This document shows positions 18,620-28,512 of a stretch of DNA of 64,000 nucleotides, piece by piece (the stretch's first letter is position 1; each line of letters begins with the position of its first letter). The notes under the pieces are model-generated. The model did not search any database. It worked only from the letters and a program-made list of their open reading frames with translations, and had not been told where the DNA came from. The position numbers and the translations under genes are program-made. Origin of the DNA: Chloroflexota bacterium (GTDB lineage: Bacteria; Chloroflexota; Anaerolineae; Anaerolineales; E44-bin32); contig JADFRG010000008.1 in assembly GCA_022561385.1 (NCBI GenBank), positions 22,459 to 86,458 of the forward strand. The letters are read 5' to 3'.

Positions 18620-20850
18620 AGCTGATCCAGCTCGCAACCTGGGCATTCATTCTGGCGGCCTGCGGGACGTCTACAACGGCCGCACCTGCCCCGCCCAGCG
18701 AACTGCCCGATCCCCTGGTGCTCACCGATTCAGCCCCAGATCCCGAGGCCGCCGCGCGCAATTTCATGAATGCCTGGAAGGCGCGCGACTATTCCACGAT
18801 GTACGACATGCTCAGCCCGCTCACGCAAGACAGCATCACAAAGGAAGCATTCGCACAGCGATACGAAGACATATCGCGCAGCGCTGCCCTGACCGGCCTT
18901 GACTACGAGATCGTGTCCTCTTTCATCGTGAACCCACGACAGTCTCAAGTCCGCCTGCAGACCGCGCTACACAGCCTGGTGGCCGGCGATATCAATCGAG
19001 ATTTGAAAATGGAATTGACCTTGGTGGACGAGGCTTGGAGAGTGGCCTGGAGCGATGGATTGATCCTTCCGGAATTGGAGAACGGCAGGAACTTGTTCCT
19101 GGATGTCGTCACTCCCACGCGGGCCAACATTTATGACCGGAACGGATTGGCTCTCGCCGCGAATTTGGGGGCGGTCGCGCTCTGGATCGTGCCCAATCAG
19201 ATTGGTGACGAAGAGGCAGAGCTCGAGATGCTCAGCACCCTCCGTCGATTGATGGATTACCCCTCGAACGACTCCATCCAAATTCTCTACCATCAAATAC
19301 GGGACACAGATTTCCGGGTAAACCTGGGGGAGGTCCCACTGGAGGCGTTCCAACAGGTACAAGGCATACTGTCGGGCGTAGGCGGCGTGCAGTGGGGCAA
19401 CTATGATACGCGTCTCTACTTCGACGGAGGCCTGGCGCCGCACGCGGTTGGGTACATAAGCTGGATCCCGGAAGAGGATTTGCAGGACTACCTTTCGCAG
19501 GGATACCAGGGCGACGAGTTTGTTGGACAGATCGGCCTGGAGTACTGGTACGAGGAGGCCCTCCGGGGTCGGCCCGGCGGTACGCTTTATACAACCGACG
19601 CTGCGGGTCGACCGGACACGGTCATCGCTTCGCAAGAATCGGAACCCCCCTTCGCGGTGTATACGACGTTCGATCGCGAACTGCAGCGTCATGTACAGCA
19701 GGCATTGGAGGATAGCGGCCTGACCGGATCAGTCATCGTTCTGGAGCGAGATACCGGCGCGGTGCTGGCGATGGCTTCTACGCCTGATTTCGATCCCAAT
19801 ATTTTCGACACGAACAATCCCAACAGCGCCTCCGGACTCACCGAACTCCTTCAGGTAGCGAAAAATCCTCTTCTCAACCGCGCCACGGTGGGTGCATACC
19901 CCATGGGGTCGGTCTTCAAGACCATCACCATGGCGGCCGCCCTCGAATCGGGCTTTTACGACGCAGACACGATCTACAATTGCGGGCTCGAGTTCAGGGA
20001 GCTGCCTGGCATCACACTTTATGACTGGCGCTTCGAAAAAGAGTTGCCTGCTTCAGGAGAAATTACGTTGCAGCAGGCACTGGTGCGGTCGTGCAACCCT
20101 TATTTCTTCCACATCGGCCTGGATTTGTTCAATCGGGGGCTGGAAACGGCTATCCCGGATATGGCGAAGGCCTTTGGGCTGGGCATGCCAACCGGAATAG
20201 AAATTGGTGAGCAGGGGGGGCTGGTACCGGATCCTGAGACCAAGCTGAAATTGTTTGACGACGAGTGGGCGCCCAGGGATTCGGTGCAGTTAGCGATCGG
20301 ACAAAGCTTCTTGCAAGCCACTCCGATCCAGGTCGCCCGCATGGTCGCCGCCATCGGAAACGGCGGCACGCTTTATCAACCACAGATCATAAACCGAGTT
20401 GAGAGCGCGGAAGGCGAAATCCTTTCCCAATTTAAACCTATCGTGCAGGGGACGCTGCCGGTCAGCTCTGAAAACTTGGAGGTCATTCAGCAGGCCATGG
20501 TCGGGGTGATCCGCGATCCGCGGGGCACCGCCCGAAAGGTGTTCCTGGGCCTCAATGTGGACATGGCCGGTAAGACGGGCACCGCGCAGACCGGCGATCT
20601 TACGGACCCACACGCCTGGTTCGTGGCCTACACTTTCGAGGGGCGTGAGGATATCCCCGATATTGCCGTGGTTGTGGCCCTGGAATTTCAAGGCGAGGGA
20701 TCGGAATGGGCCGCGCCGGTCGCCCGACGAATCATCGAATCCTACTTTTTTGGACGACCGATTAAGCTGTATCCTTGGGAAGCACGCATTCGTATCCCAG
20801 CAACTCCCGAGCCGGAATCCGAAGAGGGCGAAGGCGGGCAAGAGGGCTGA
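18613..20850 (+). CDS. Penicillin-binding protein (transpeptidase, NTF2-like N-terminal domain, lipoprotein-type signal)
   Basis: Start refined to ATG 18613 (MVKLIQLATWAFILAACGTS lipobox), overlapping the maf stop. Motifs: AYPMGSVFKTITMAAAL (SxxK), SCN (VRSCNPYFF), KTGTAQTGD (KTG). Confidence 0.93.
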   Translation: MVKLIQLATWAFILAACGTSTTAAPAPPSELPDPLVLTDSAPDPEAAARNFMNAWKARDYSTMYDMLSPLTQDSITKEAFAQRYEDISRSAALTGLDYEIVSSFIVNPRQSQVRLQTALHSLVAGDINRDLKMELTLVDEAWRVAWSDGLILPELENGRNLFLDVVTPTRANIYDRNGLALAANLGAVALWIVPNQIGDEEAELEMLSTLRRLMDYPSNDSIQILYHQIRDTDFRVNLGEVPLEAFQQVQGILSGVGGVQWGNYDTRLYFDGGLAPHAVGYISWIPEEDLQDYLSQGYQGDEFVGQIGLEYWYEEALRGRPGGTLYTTDAAGRPDTVIASQESEPPFAVYTTFDRELQRHVQQALEDSGLTGSVIVLERDTGAVLAMASTPDFDPNIFDTNNPNSASGLTELLQVAKNPLLNRATVGAYPMGSVFKTITMAAALESGFYDADTIYNCGLEFRELPGITLYDWRFEKELPASGEITLQQALVRSCNPYFFHIGLDLFNRGLETAIPDMAKAFGLGMPTGIEIGEQGGLVPDPETKLKLFDDEWAPRDSVQLAIGQSFLQATPIQVARMVAAIGNGGTLYQPQIINRVESAEGEILSQFKPIVQGTLPVSSENLEVIQQAMVGVIRDPRGTARKVFLGLNVDMAGKTGTAQTGDLTDPHAWFVAYTFEGREDIPDIAVVVALEFQGEGSEWAAPVARRIIESYFFGRPIKLYPWEARIRIPATPEPESEEGEGGQEG

Positions 20851-20912
20851 ATGGGCCGACGGATCGCCTGTCTCCAAATTTTCCACCGCAACCCATCCAA
20901 CCGCATAGTTGC

Positions 20913-21812
20913 ATGGACTTAGGCGAGTCTTCAATCGGGCTCGTTCTTCGCGCGCGCTCGGGTTTCTATGACGTGGAAACCGAGGCCGGTATGGTTCAAG
21001 CGCAGTTAAGAGGGCGCGTGCGAAAGGACAGCCACGCGATCGCGATCGGCGACCGGGTGCAGGTTCGCGGAACGGAAGGCGGCAAGGTAATGATTGAGTC
21101 CGTGCAGCCGCGAGAACGAGTGCTCTCCCGGCGCGACCCCGGTCGGGAGGCGGAGCAGGTGCTGATTGCCAATCCAGATCAGGCGGTGTTCGTTTTCGCC
21201 TGCGCCGACCCGGATCCAAACTTCCGAATGATGGATCGATTGCTTGTGATGGCAGAGAGCGAAGCGATTCCTTCGATAATTTGCGCCAATAAGATCGACC
21301 TGGTGAAACCAAATAGCGCCAGGGAGGAATTCGGCGAGTACAGCGACATCGGTTACCCGGTGTTTTACACCTCCGCTACAAATGGCAAAGGGGTCAAGGC
21401 GCTGCGCAAGCAGCTGAAAGATAAGATCTCTGTGTTTGCCGGCCCCTCTGGAGCGGGGAAATCCACGCTGCTAAATGCACTTCAGCCGGGGCTGGGTCTG
21501 CATACCCAGGAGGTCAGCGAGGTCGGGTTAGGCGCACACACCACGGTTGTTCGAGAACTGCTGCCTCTCATCGGAGGAGGTTACGTGGCCGACACCCCTG
21601 GTTTGAGAGCATTCGCACTCTGGGACATCGAGCCGGAGGAATTGGACGGGTACATGCCCGACCTGGCAGCGCTGGTTGACCGCTGTGAATTCAACGATTG
21701 CACACACATTCACGAGCCGGGTTGTGCCATTTTGGCGGCGGTGGAGGCCGGTCAGATTAGCCCGGAGCGATACTATTCATACTTGCGGATGCGCGAGGGC
21801 GACGTCAACTGA
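20913..21812 (+). CDS. rsgA: Ribosome small-subunit-dependent GTPase A
   Basis: Start refined to ATG 20913 (MDLGESSIGLVLRARSGFYDVE). Motifs: ICANKIDL, VFAGPSGAGKSTLLNAL, DTPGLRAFALW, CEFNDCTHIHEPGCAI. Confidence 0.95.
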   Translation: MDLGESSIGLVLRARSGFYDVETEAGMVQAQLRGRVRKDSHAIAIGDRVQVRGTEGGKVMIESVQPRERVLSRRDPGREAEQVLIANPDQAVFVFACADPDPNFRMMDRLLVMAESEAIPSIICANKIDLVKPNSAREEFGEYSDIGYPVFYTSATNGKGVKALRKQLKDKISVFAGPSGAGKSTLLNALQPGLGLHTQEVSEVGLGAHTTVVRELLPLIGGGYVADTPGLRAFALWDIEPEELDGYMPDLAALVDRCEFNDCTHIHEPGCAILAAVEAGQISPERYYSYLRMREGDVN

Positions 21813-21814
21813 GC

Positions 21815-21960
21815 GTGGGTGCATGGGCGCTGGGGTGCTGGGGAGCGCTCTCGCATACTCGCTCGCCGACAAATGCATACATTCAACCGCCGCGTGCTCC
21901 CGTACTCCCCAGCTCCCGCGCACGTCGGCTCCCCTGCTCAGGAGCGCCCCTGCACCTTTG
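21815..21960. repeat. Intergenic G-rich/C-rich palindromic element, copy 1
   Basis: GGGTGCATGGGCGCTGGGGTGCTGGGGAGCGCTC ... GTGCTCCCGTACTCCCCAGCTCCCGCGCAC...CTCCCCTGCTCAGGAGCGCCCCTGCAC. It resembles the elements near 35.7, 38.1 and 39.2 kb. Confidence 0.6.
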
Positions 21961-22019
21961 CTAAAATCGATCGCCGACCCTCGAGCTCTCGAGATAAGCG
22001 CGCGCTCGGGACCGGAATC

Positions 22020-22046
22020 AAAAAGGGCCACTGGGGCCCTTTTCAT
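22020..22046. terminator. Bidirectional intrinsic terminator between rsgA (+) and coaE (-)
   Basis: AAAAAGGGCC-actg-GGGCCCTTTTCATTTT. Confidence 0.75.
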
Positions 22047-22064
22047 TTTCCGAGGATCGGAGGC

Positions 22065-23198
22065 CTAGAGCGGTCGCAGGACCCGGTTTTCCTTTAAGCG
22101 CTTAAACCAGAGGGACGATCCGCGCGGCATCGACTCCATAGCCGCCTCTTGCCAGGCTCGAACGCCGAGGCCCTGCACGGTTTGGGGCCGGTAACCGACG
22201 CTTCGCCAGGCGGAGGCGTGCTGCGCCAGGTAAGGCGGGAGAAACAGCAATGATGCCTCGCTCTGAAGTTCGTTGGAGGCCGTTTCCACCTGATTCATCA
22301 AGGCAGGAATGGCTTCATCCAGGGGAAGGTTCGGCGCAAAATACAGCTCGTCGATGCGAGTCACCAAATTCTCGACTTGCCAGCCTGCGATGCCGGCCGT
22401 GTGGTTGTCGCGCTCAATCAAAAGGAAGGCCTTCTCTCCGAAGGCCGCCATCACGTCTTCGCGGTTCATGGTCTTCTTTCCATGTGTGACTTGTGTAATA
22501 AATCGAGCGATTTCGTCGGCATCCTGCGGCAGACCACGCCGGACCACTAACTCCCCGGGTCGCGCCTGCGGTGGCTGCTCCAACAGGGGTTCCTTGGGTT
22601 TCGGCAGCTCGGCCCACGCAGCCTGAACCTGCTCCCAGGTGTTTTCAAAGGAGCCCTCGTTGCGGATCACCACCGAGGCCGCGCGCAGCTTACTCGTCTG
22701 CGGGGATTGGGCCGAAATGCGCTGCTTGGAAGCGGCTTCGGAAAGCTGCCGTTTGTGCATCAGGCGCGAAACTTGAAGCTCTTCCGCGGCGGATACGACC
22801 CATACCGCGTCACAACCTGCGGCCAGATCGGATTCCAATAATTTGATGGCTTCGATCACTACCACGCTGTGTTTGGCCCGGCGGATGAGTAGATCAATGG
22901 CGTGGGTCACCAGCGGATGAACGATTTTCTCGAGTTTATCGAGCGCCCCTTGATCCGAGAAGACGATCTTCGCCAGTCGGGCGCGGTCAATCTGGCCTTC
23001 GTCGTCGACGATCCACTCGCCAAAAGATTTCAATACCAGCGGAAATCCGGGCGCACCTTTGGCCATGGCGCGATGTGCGAGAGCATCGGCGTCGATGCCG
23101 TAGCCCCCAAGATGTTCCAGCATCTTGCGCACGACGCTCTTGCCTGTGGCAATATTTCCGGTAAGACCAATGACGTACTTGCCCGGCCAGCGACTCAA
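22065..23198 (-). CDS. coaE: Dephospho-CoA kinase with C-terminal GNAT-like extension
   Basis: N-terminus YVIGLTGNIATGKSVVRKMLEHLG (P-loop), DADALAHRAM, HPLV. C-terminal about 170 aa reads VVRRGLPQDADEIARFITQVTHGKKTMNREDVMAAFGEKAFLLIERDNHTAGIAGWQVENLVTRIDELYFAPN. Confidence 0.85.
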   Translation of the reverse strand: MSRWPGKYVIGLTGNIATGKSVVRKMLEHLGGYGIDADALAHRAMAKGAPGFPLVLKSFGEWIVDDEGQIDRARLAKIVFSDQGALDKLEKIVHPLVTHAIDLLIRRAKHSVVVIEAIKLLESDLAAGCDAVWVVSAAEELQVSRLMHKRQLSEAASKQRISAQSPQTSKLRAASVVIRNEGSFENTWEQVQAAWAELPKPKEPLLEQPPQARPGELVVRRGLPQDADEIARFITQVTHGKKTMNREDVMAAFGEKAFLLIERDNHTAGIAGWQVENLVTRIDELYFAPNLPLDEAIPALMNQVETASNELQSEASLLFLPPYLAQHASAWRSVGYRPQTVQGLGVRAWQEAAMESMPRGSSLWFKRLKENRVLRPL

Positions 23199-23261
23199 AT
23201 CACGAATCCTTAAGGGAACCTTTGATTGTAACTTTCAGGATCGGGGTTGTCAAAGATCGGC

Positions 23262-25652
23262 TCAGCGGCCGAGTTGAGCGAAATAAATCTGATCCCCTGC
23301 GGCCACAAAGAGGTCGTTCGGAGGTGCCCCGGTGATGGCGCTCACCTGAGCTTCGAACGTGGTGGGGTACTGAGCCTGGTATACGAGGCGCATGCTGTAA
23401 TGGAAGACCGTACCCTCGATCCCGTCCAGGAAAAATAGCGAAGGTTCCGGAGGCGGGGAGTATACAAAACGTAGCGGATCGGCACCCGGAATCGTGGCCC
23501 GAGGACCGAATCCGGCTCGTTCGTCCTGAAACTGCGGCTCCGATTCGCATTCGACTCGAATACGAAGGTTGCCTTCGAGCGTGTTTTCTATCGTCCTGCG
23601 ACATCGATCAATTCTGCCATCTGCGTATAAGATAATAAGCTCGTCCTGGGCAAGTGCCAAGTCAATCGCCGTTCCTAATTCTCGCACCTCCTCCACGAAG
23701 TAAAGGGCAGGCGAACCGCTAAACAAGCCGTCGGCCGCGTCGTAGATCCAAACCGCGTTTTTTACAGGGTCCAAGACGTAAAGTTTATTTCCGAACACTT
23801 CGATGGATTGGATCGTTCCCCATCCCAGATCGGGGGCGGCCAGCTGGCCGGTAAGCGGCTCAGCCCCGGGTGCGCAATATAGAAGGGAGCCGTTTCCATC
23901 GATCGCCACCACTCCCTCCGTGCCCAGGGCTCCGGGCTCGCGCTGGATCACCATGCTGATCGGACGGCCGAAGGCCGGAATGTTGTCCGCGCCGGCCAGG
24001 CATTCAAACTGGCTATCAATTTCATATCCGCGCCCCGTGGCCCAGGCATGCCAGATTGTCCCTGTCCCTTCGTCGTAGGCATAGAGATCGGTTGCGGTGG
24101 CCGCAACAAAGGTCAGGTTGGCTTTCGGGCCGAAGCCCCCACTCACGGCGGGCACAAAATCCAATCGGATGACCTGATCGAGCTCGTCGAATGCCAGCTG
24201 GATCTGGCTGCCAAGGCGGAGGGACTCTTGAGACGTCCGATAACTTTCCGCCAGGTCGAGCCATTGGGAAGCCAGAAGCCAATCTGGGCGCGAATCCTCA
24301 CCCGGTGCCTGGATTTGAGCGGAGATTACGGCCGATTGCGCCTGCGCGAGGTAACTTTCAAATTGCTCCACACGGCCGTGTTTGAAGTAGATCAAGCTGG
24401 ATAGACCGACCACCAGGATCGGCACCGCCGCGGCAGTGAAAGCCAGCAAATTCGGCGAGAATTCGTCGAACTGCTGGGGGTCCAGCGTTCCCGGGATAAG
24501 TCGGACAATCACCTCAACTGCCATGCGCGAGACTCGCTTCGTGGCCGCTCTAAGCCGAAAGGCGATTCGGCGCATGCCAAACCCGGGAATGTTCCTCGAG
24601 AAGTCATCGGGGTCGTGCCCCGGATCCTCTAATTCCTCGGCAACGGTCCGCCGCCCGGGCCCTTCCACATCGGAGGTGGAGGCCCGCGCCGGCGCGTCGG
24701 ATGGACGCCCGCTCGAGTGCTCGCTCCCGGCAGGGTGCTCCTGCCCGACGGGGTGCTCGTGCCCTACAGTGTGCTCGCCCTCGGCAATCGGGGGATCTGG
24801 CGAAGATTGACTGGAACCATCGCCCGTTTCCAAAGCTGTGAGGCCTACACCGGGTCCCGAGTTCGCGTCAGGCGCCGATCTGGGTGAGCCATCCGAACCC
24901 GACAGGATTTCTGTGGATCGATCACTCGCGTCGAGGGCGGATCGCGCGGGGGCATCCAAGCCCGTGAGTCCCGCCGGGGAAGGCGCGCTGAGGTCGGGGG
25001 CGGATCTTGGCGAGGCAACTGAGGCTGTGGCTGGAACCTGGATCACCAGGCCGGTGATGTCGCGATCGGTAGCCTCCACCAGGCGATCGGAGACCTGTTC
25101 CAGCGCAAGCCCGGTGAGTCCGGCGAGAGAAAGATCAGACCACGGGACGTCGTCGGCCGCGGTGAGAATGATGAGATCTGACGGCCGCACTTCGAGGTGC
25201 TGGAATTGGATCATGGGGGCCAGCGAGCTGCCGAGGGGCCGCTTAGACCCGTACATCCGACTCACGACTCCGAATCGGACCAGAATAATCTCCCCGGCTC
25301 CGCACTCGGAGAAATAGAGGTTTTGGCCGCGGAGTGCACCTACCACCAGGCCTGCTTCAAGGCCGCTGTCTACCAGCTCTTGATTAACAGCCATGGCTGC
25401 CTGGCGAAGGGCCGCCGTTACGGATCCGGGCGTGCCAAAGAAGGCTTGTGCGGCCGACTGCGCAAGCCTGGACGTACGACCTTCGCCGGCGGTGCCGAGC
25501 AGCTTGAGGCTGACAAAAAGGTAATCGTGAGCACGCCCTCGCGCCGCCTTGCGTGGAGGCGAAAGCGCAAGCGTGCCAGGTGGCGGGGAATTCTGTTCTT
25601 CCCCCCCTGCCACATGTAACAGGTCGATGTTCGCTTTTAGGAGTTCAGTCAC
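23262..25652 (-). CDS. Membrane protein: PP2C-like N-terminal domain, low-complexity linker, TM segment, C-terminal propeller-like domain
   Basis: N-terminal QNLYFSECGAGEIILVRFG...DLIILTAADDVPWSDLSLAGL. Linker GEHTVGHEHPVGQEHPAGSEHSSG. TM LLAFTAAAVPILVVGLSSLIYF. C-terminal repeats with FGNKLYVLDPVKNAVWIYD. Confidence 0.65.
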   Translation of the reverse strand: MTELLKANIDLLHVAGGEEQNSPPPGTLALSPPRKAARGRAHDYLFVSLKLLGTAGEGRTSRLAQSAAQAFFGTPGSVTAALRQAAMAVNQELVDSGLEAGLVVGALRGQNLYFSECGAGEIILVRFGVVSRMYGSKRPLGSSLAPMIQFQHLEVRPSDLIILTAADDVPWSDLSLAGLTGLALEQVSDRLVEATDRDITGLVIQVPATASVASPRSAPDLSAPSPAGLTGLDAPARSALDASDRSTEILSGSDGSPRSAPDANSGPGVGLTALETGDGSSQSSPDPPIAEGEHTVGHEHPVGQEHPAGSEHSSGRPSDAPARASTSDVEGPGRRTVAEELEDPGHDPDDFSRNIPGFGMRRIAFRLRAATKRVSRMAVEVIVRLIPGTLDPQQFDEFSPNLLAFTAAAVPILVVGLSSLIYFKHGRVEQFESYLAQAQSAVISAQIQAPGEDSRPDWLLASQWLDLAESYRTSQESLRLGSQIQLAFDELDQVIRLDFVPAVSGGFGPKANLTFVAATATDLYAYDEGTGTIWHAWATGRGYEIDSQFECLAGADNIPAFGRPISMVIQREPGALGTEGVVAIDGNGSLLYCAPGAEPLTGQLAAPDLGWGTIQSIEVFGNKLYVLDPVKNAVWIYDAADGLFSGSPALYFVEEVRELGTAIDLALAQDELIILYADGRIDRCRRTIENTLEGNLRIRVECESEPQFQDERAGFGPRATIPGADPLRFVYSPPPEPSLFFLDGIEGTVFHYSMRLVYQAQYPTTFEAQVSAITGAPPNDLFVAAGDQIYFAQLGR
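24717..24776 (-). repeat. 18-bp in-frame tandem repeat encoding EHxxGx units
   Basis: GTGCTC recurs at 24717, 24735, 24753 and 24771 (exact 18-nt period), translating on the minus strand to GEHTVGHEHPVGQEHPAGSEH. Confidence 0.85.
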
Positions 25653-25750
25653 GGCCGGTTATTTTACAGGTACGACCTGCGGTCAGCAATCGAGTTGCAA
25701 GAACCAGACCCGTGTAATTGTCTTGCCAGGTGGTGGTTATTGATAGTGGG

Positions 25751-26683
25751 TTACCAGGGCCAGAAGCCGAGCCATAAGCTGAAGCCCGTTCCGATGGCTA
25801 CCAGGACCAAAAGTCCTAGGGCCGCGGTCACCAGAACCAGGCCCGAACGCAACCGTCCGCGAGGACGCGCCGCTTCTTTATCTGGAACTTCGACAATAAT
25901 CAGAGTGATATTGTCGTGTCCGCCACGCGCTCTGGCCATATCTACCAGGATGCTCGCGGCTCGTTCCGGTGAATTCTCCGACAGCACTTCTAAAAGCTCC
26001 TGATCTTCCACCAGATCGGTCAGTCCGTCGGAACAAAGCAGCATTTGGTCGTGCGCGGCCAGCTTCAGACCCTGATTGGCTTCGGAGGCTTTATCGCTTT
26101 CATCGGCAGAAAGTCGCAGGCGAAGGTCCGGTATGGGGTCCCTTTCGCCGCCCAGGTGCCGATGAAGCACGTGGGCGTTGGGATGGTCTTGAGCCTCCTC
26201 CGGTGTCAGGATGCCGTGTTTGATGGCTTCTTGGATCCAGGTGTGATCAATTGAGATCTGCTGGATCGTGCCGGACCGCACGAGATAGGTCCGGCTATCG
26301 CCAACCGAGATGGTATACAAGCGGCGACCCACTACCATCGCGGTCGCAATAGTGGAGCCCATGCCTTCGAGCGCCTTGTCCTTGTTTGAGGATTCGGAAA
26401 TTGATCGACCCGCGCCGATGATGGCTTCCGAGAGTTCCGCCACGGGATCGTCGCCGCTCGATTTGGCGATGGCGCTGGGGACCTGATCTGCGGCGATCTG
26501 TGAGGCTACTTCGCCCGCTTGATGGCCGCCGATCCCGTCGGCTACGAGGGCCAGCATAACCGGAGCCTTGTCCGACTCCCGCGAATAAGAGGTAACAGAA
26601 TAGCGGTCCTCGTTGATCTCCCGGGTCTCACCCGGGTGCGACAACGCGGCGACTGTCAGATGGGAGCGATCGGTGGGGATCAT
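25751..26683 (-). CDS. PP2C-family Ser/Thr protein phosphatase with C-terminal TM helix
   Basis: THPGETREINEDRY-like start (SHPGETREINEDRYSV), VADGIGGHQAGEVAS, YTISVGDSRTYLVRSG, LLCSDGLTDLV, GGHDNITLIIVE. C-terminal TM LVLVTAALGLLVLVAIGTGF. Confidence 0.93.
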   Translation of the reverse strand: MIPTDRSHLTVAALSHPGETREINEDRYSVTSYSRESDKAPVMLALVADGIGGHQAGEVASQIAADQVPSAIAKSSGDDPVAELSEAIIGAGRSISESSNKDKALEGMGSTIATAMVVGRRLYTISVGDSRTYLVRSGTIQQISIDHTWIQEAIKHGILTPEEAQDHPNAHVLHRHLGGERDPIPDLRLRLSADESDKASEANQGLKLAAHDQMLLCSDGLTDLVEDQELLEVLSENSPERAASILVDMARARGGHDNITLIIVEVPDKEAARPRGRLRSGLVLVTAALGLLVLVAIGTGFSLWLGFWPW

Positions 26684-28512
26684 GCGGCGGGTGGTCCCTC
26701 GTCTGGGGAAATCCGGATCTCCCGAGGGGGACGATCACCAGGTAGCTGAAAGCGGAATTCTACACGGCCCAGTTGAATATGATCGCCATGTTGCAGCCGG
26801 CGGCCAGATTTTGGCACAAGCTCGTAATTGATCCAACTCCCGGCGACACTGCCTTGGTCCCGCAGCAGATAATCGCCATCCGCCTGACGGATCAGCCGCG
26901 CATGCATCCGCTCGACAGATGGATCGTCCAAAACGATGGCGGCCAGAGATGCGTCTCTCCCGAGCACAACATCTACCCCGGTCAGCGGAATCGGGTCACC
27001 CGCCGGCCGCAGCGGGATTAACAGCGCCTCCGGTGGGGCAGCGCTTCGAAGCCGGGTGCGCTTGATCGGATTTAACCGGACTACGGCCGCCGGCTCCGGG
27101 AGCGCCGCCCGCCGAACAAGCGTCGTGAGACCAATCACAAGCACCATGCCGGCCACAATAACGGCCAGAACCGCCACCACCGAATCAAGTGCCGGGCGAA
27201 GGGCGGAGAACCCTTGCTCCGGCCTGGAAATCACTAGCTGGACCGGATGTTTGATCGTTTCCGCTTGCAGGCCGAGGGAATCCTCTACAAGGACGCGCAG
27301 GATATGGGGGCCGCTTTGACGGTACTCCGTAAGGTCCCATTCAAATCGATCGAACGGCGCTTCTCGCCGCACGTCAACAACTTCCTCGTCGACCAACAAT
27401 GAACTCCGCCGGATGCTGCGAACATGCCCATCCGGGAATGTGGTCAAGATCTGGAGATCGAAAGAGGTTGGGGAAATCGCCTCCAGCTCTATCTCCGGGT
27501 CATCCGTCTGTCGAATGATCTCGTTCGGCGGCTGGATAAATGCCACTTCGGGAGCTTGTACGTTGATTTCATAACGTACCGAAGATGAACTCGATTCAAA
27601 CTCGTCGTTGCTGACCTGGATCTGCAGCAAGTGGATCCCCGACGTATCTGCCCGGGAAGAGAACGTGACCTCGTATTGATACCGTTGATTCAAGATGCGA
27701 TCCGCGATGGCCTCTATGCCGCCATCAGGATCGAAAGCCAAAAACTGGCCGCCGGTGGAAGCCGCCAATTCTTTTAGCGTCTCAACTTCGGGAAGATCCA
27801 GGCCCTCCGGGCTGGAGAATAAGACCGGATAAATGGCGGTAGCAGAATCGCTGGCACGGGAGATCGCGTTCGCAAGGGGTAGATCCCGTGGGGTCTCGAT
27901 GAGGGGAGTCATGAATACCAGCGAGCTCGGAAGCGCTTCGGCCTCCAGAGGGTCATCGGAGAAATCGAGCGCTAACAACAGCAAATCGAAACCGGATATG
28001 CTCCCTTCAAAGGTGGGCTCCATTTGGTCCAGGACGGCCGCCAGCTCGGCGGCCGAACTGGAATGCTGGATGAGCAGACCGTCTGCGGTCAGCAGGCTGA
28101 GGTCGTCTACACCGATCAGGCTGTTATCCGGGTCGCGCCAATAATCGAGCAGTTCATCCTTGGCGTAGTCGAAGCGGGTTCGACCATGGGAGTCGCGCAC
28201 TCCCAGGCCAGGCGCAGTGTTGATGACGTAAACTTGTCGGGTTCCGACCAACACCTCTTCGACCACCAGGTCGTCCACCGGCCGGTCATCTTCAAGAATT
28301 CGAAAATTCTCGGCGCGAAGGCCGGGGATGCGCCGGCCCGCCTCATCTGAAACCCCTATCCGCAGGCTTATGGTCGGAAAGGCCTGCGTATTCGGCTCGG
28401 ATACGCTGAGAGAAGGTTGAAGCTGCACGGCGGGGCGGAGCGTTAGTACAAGGAGAAGGCCAAAATTCCCCCACCGGCGCCGGCTCAAAAATCGGCGCGC
28501 GGCTACTCCCAT
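26680..28512 (-). CDS. VWA-like domain protein with TM helix and C-terminal FHA domain
   Basis: N-terminal RIGVSDEAGRRIPGLRAENFRILEDDRPV. TM VVAVLAVIVAGMVLVIGLTTLV. C-terminal FHA DVVLGRDASLAAIVLDDPSVERMHARLIRQADGDYLLRDQGSVAGSWINYELV. Confidence 0.85.
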   Translation of the reverse strand: MGVAARRFLSRRRWGNFGLLLVLTLRPAVQLQPSLSVSEPNTQAFPTISLRIGVSDEAGRRIPGLRAENFRILEDDRPVDDLVVEEVLVGTRQVYVINTAPGLGVRDSHGRTRFDYAKDELLDYWRDPDNSLIGVDDLSLLTADGLLIQHSSSAAELAAVLDQMEPTFEGSISGFDLLLLALDFSDDPLEAEALPSSLVFMTPLIETPRDLPLANAISRASDSATAIYPVLFSSPEGLDLPEVETLKELAASTGGQFLAFDPDGGIEAIADRILNQRYQYEVTFSSRADTSGIHLLQIQVSNDEFESSSSSVRYEINVQAPEVAFIQPPNEIIRQTDDPEIELEAISPTSFDLQILTTFPDGHVRSIRRSSLLVDEEVVDVRREAPFDRFEWDLTEYRQSGPHILRVLVEDSLGLQAETIKHPVQLVISRPEQGFSALRPALDSVVAVLAVIVAGMVLVIGLTTLVRRAALPEPAAVVRLNPIKRTRLRSAAPPEALLIPLRPAGDPIPLTGVDVVLGRDASLAAIVLDDPSVERMHARLIRQADGDYLLRDQGSVAGSWINYELVPKSGRRLQHGDHIQLGRVEFRFQLPGDRPPREIRISPDEGPPAA

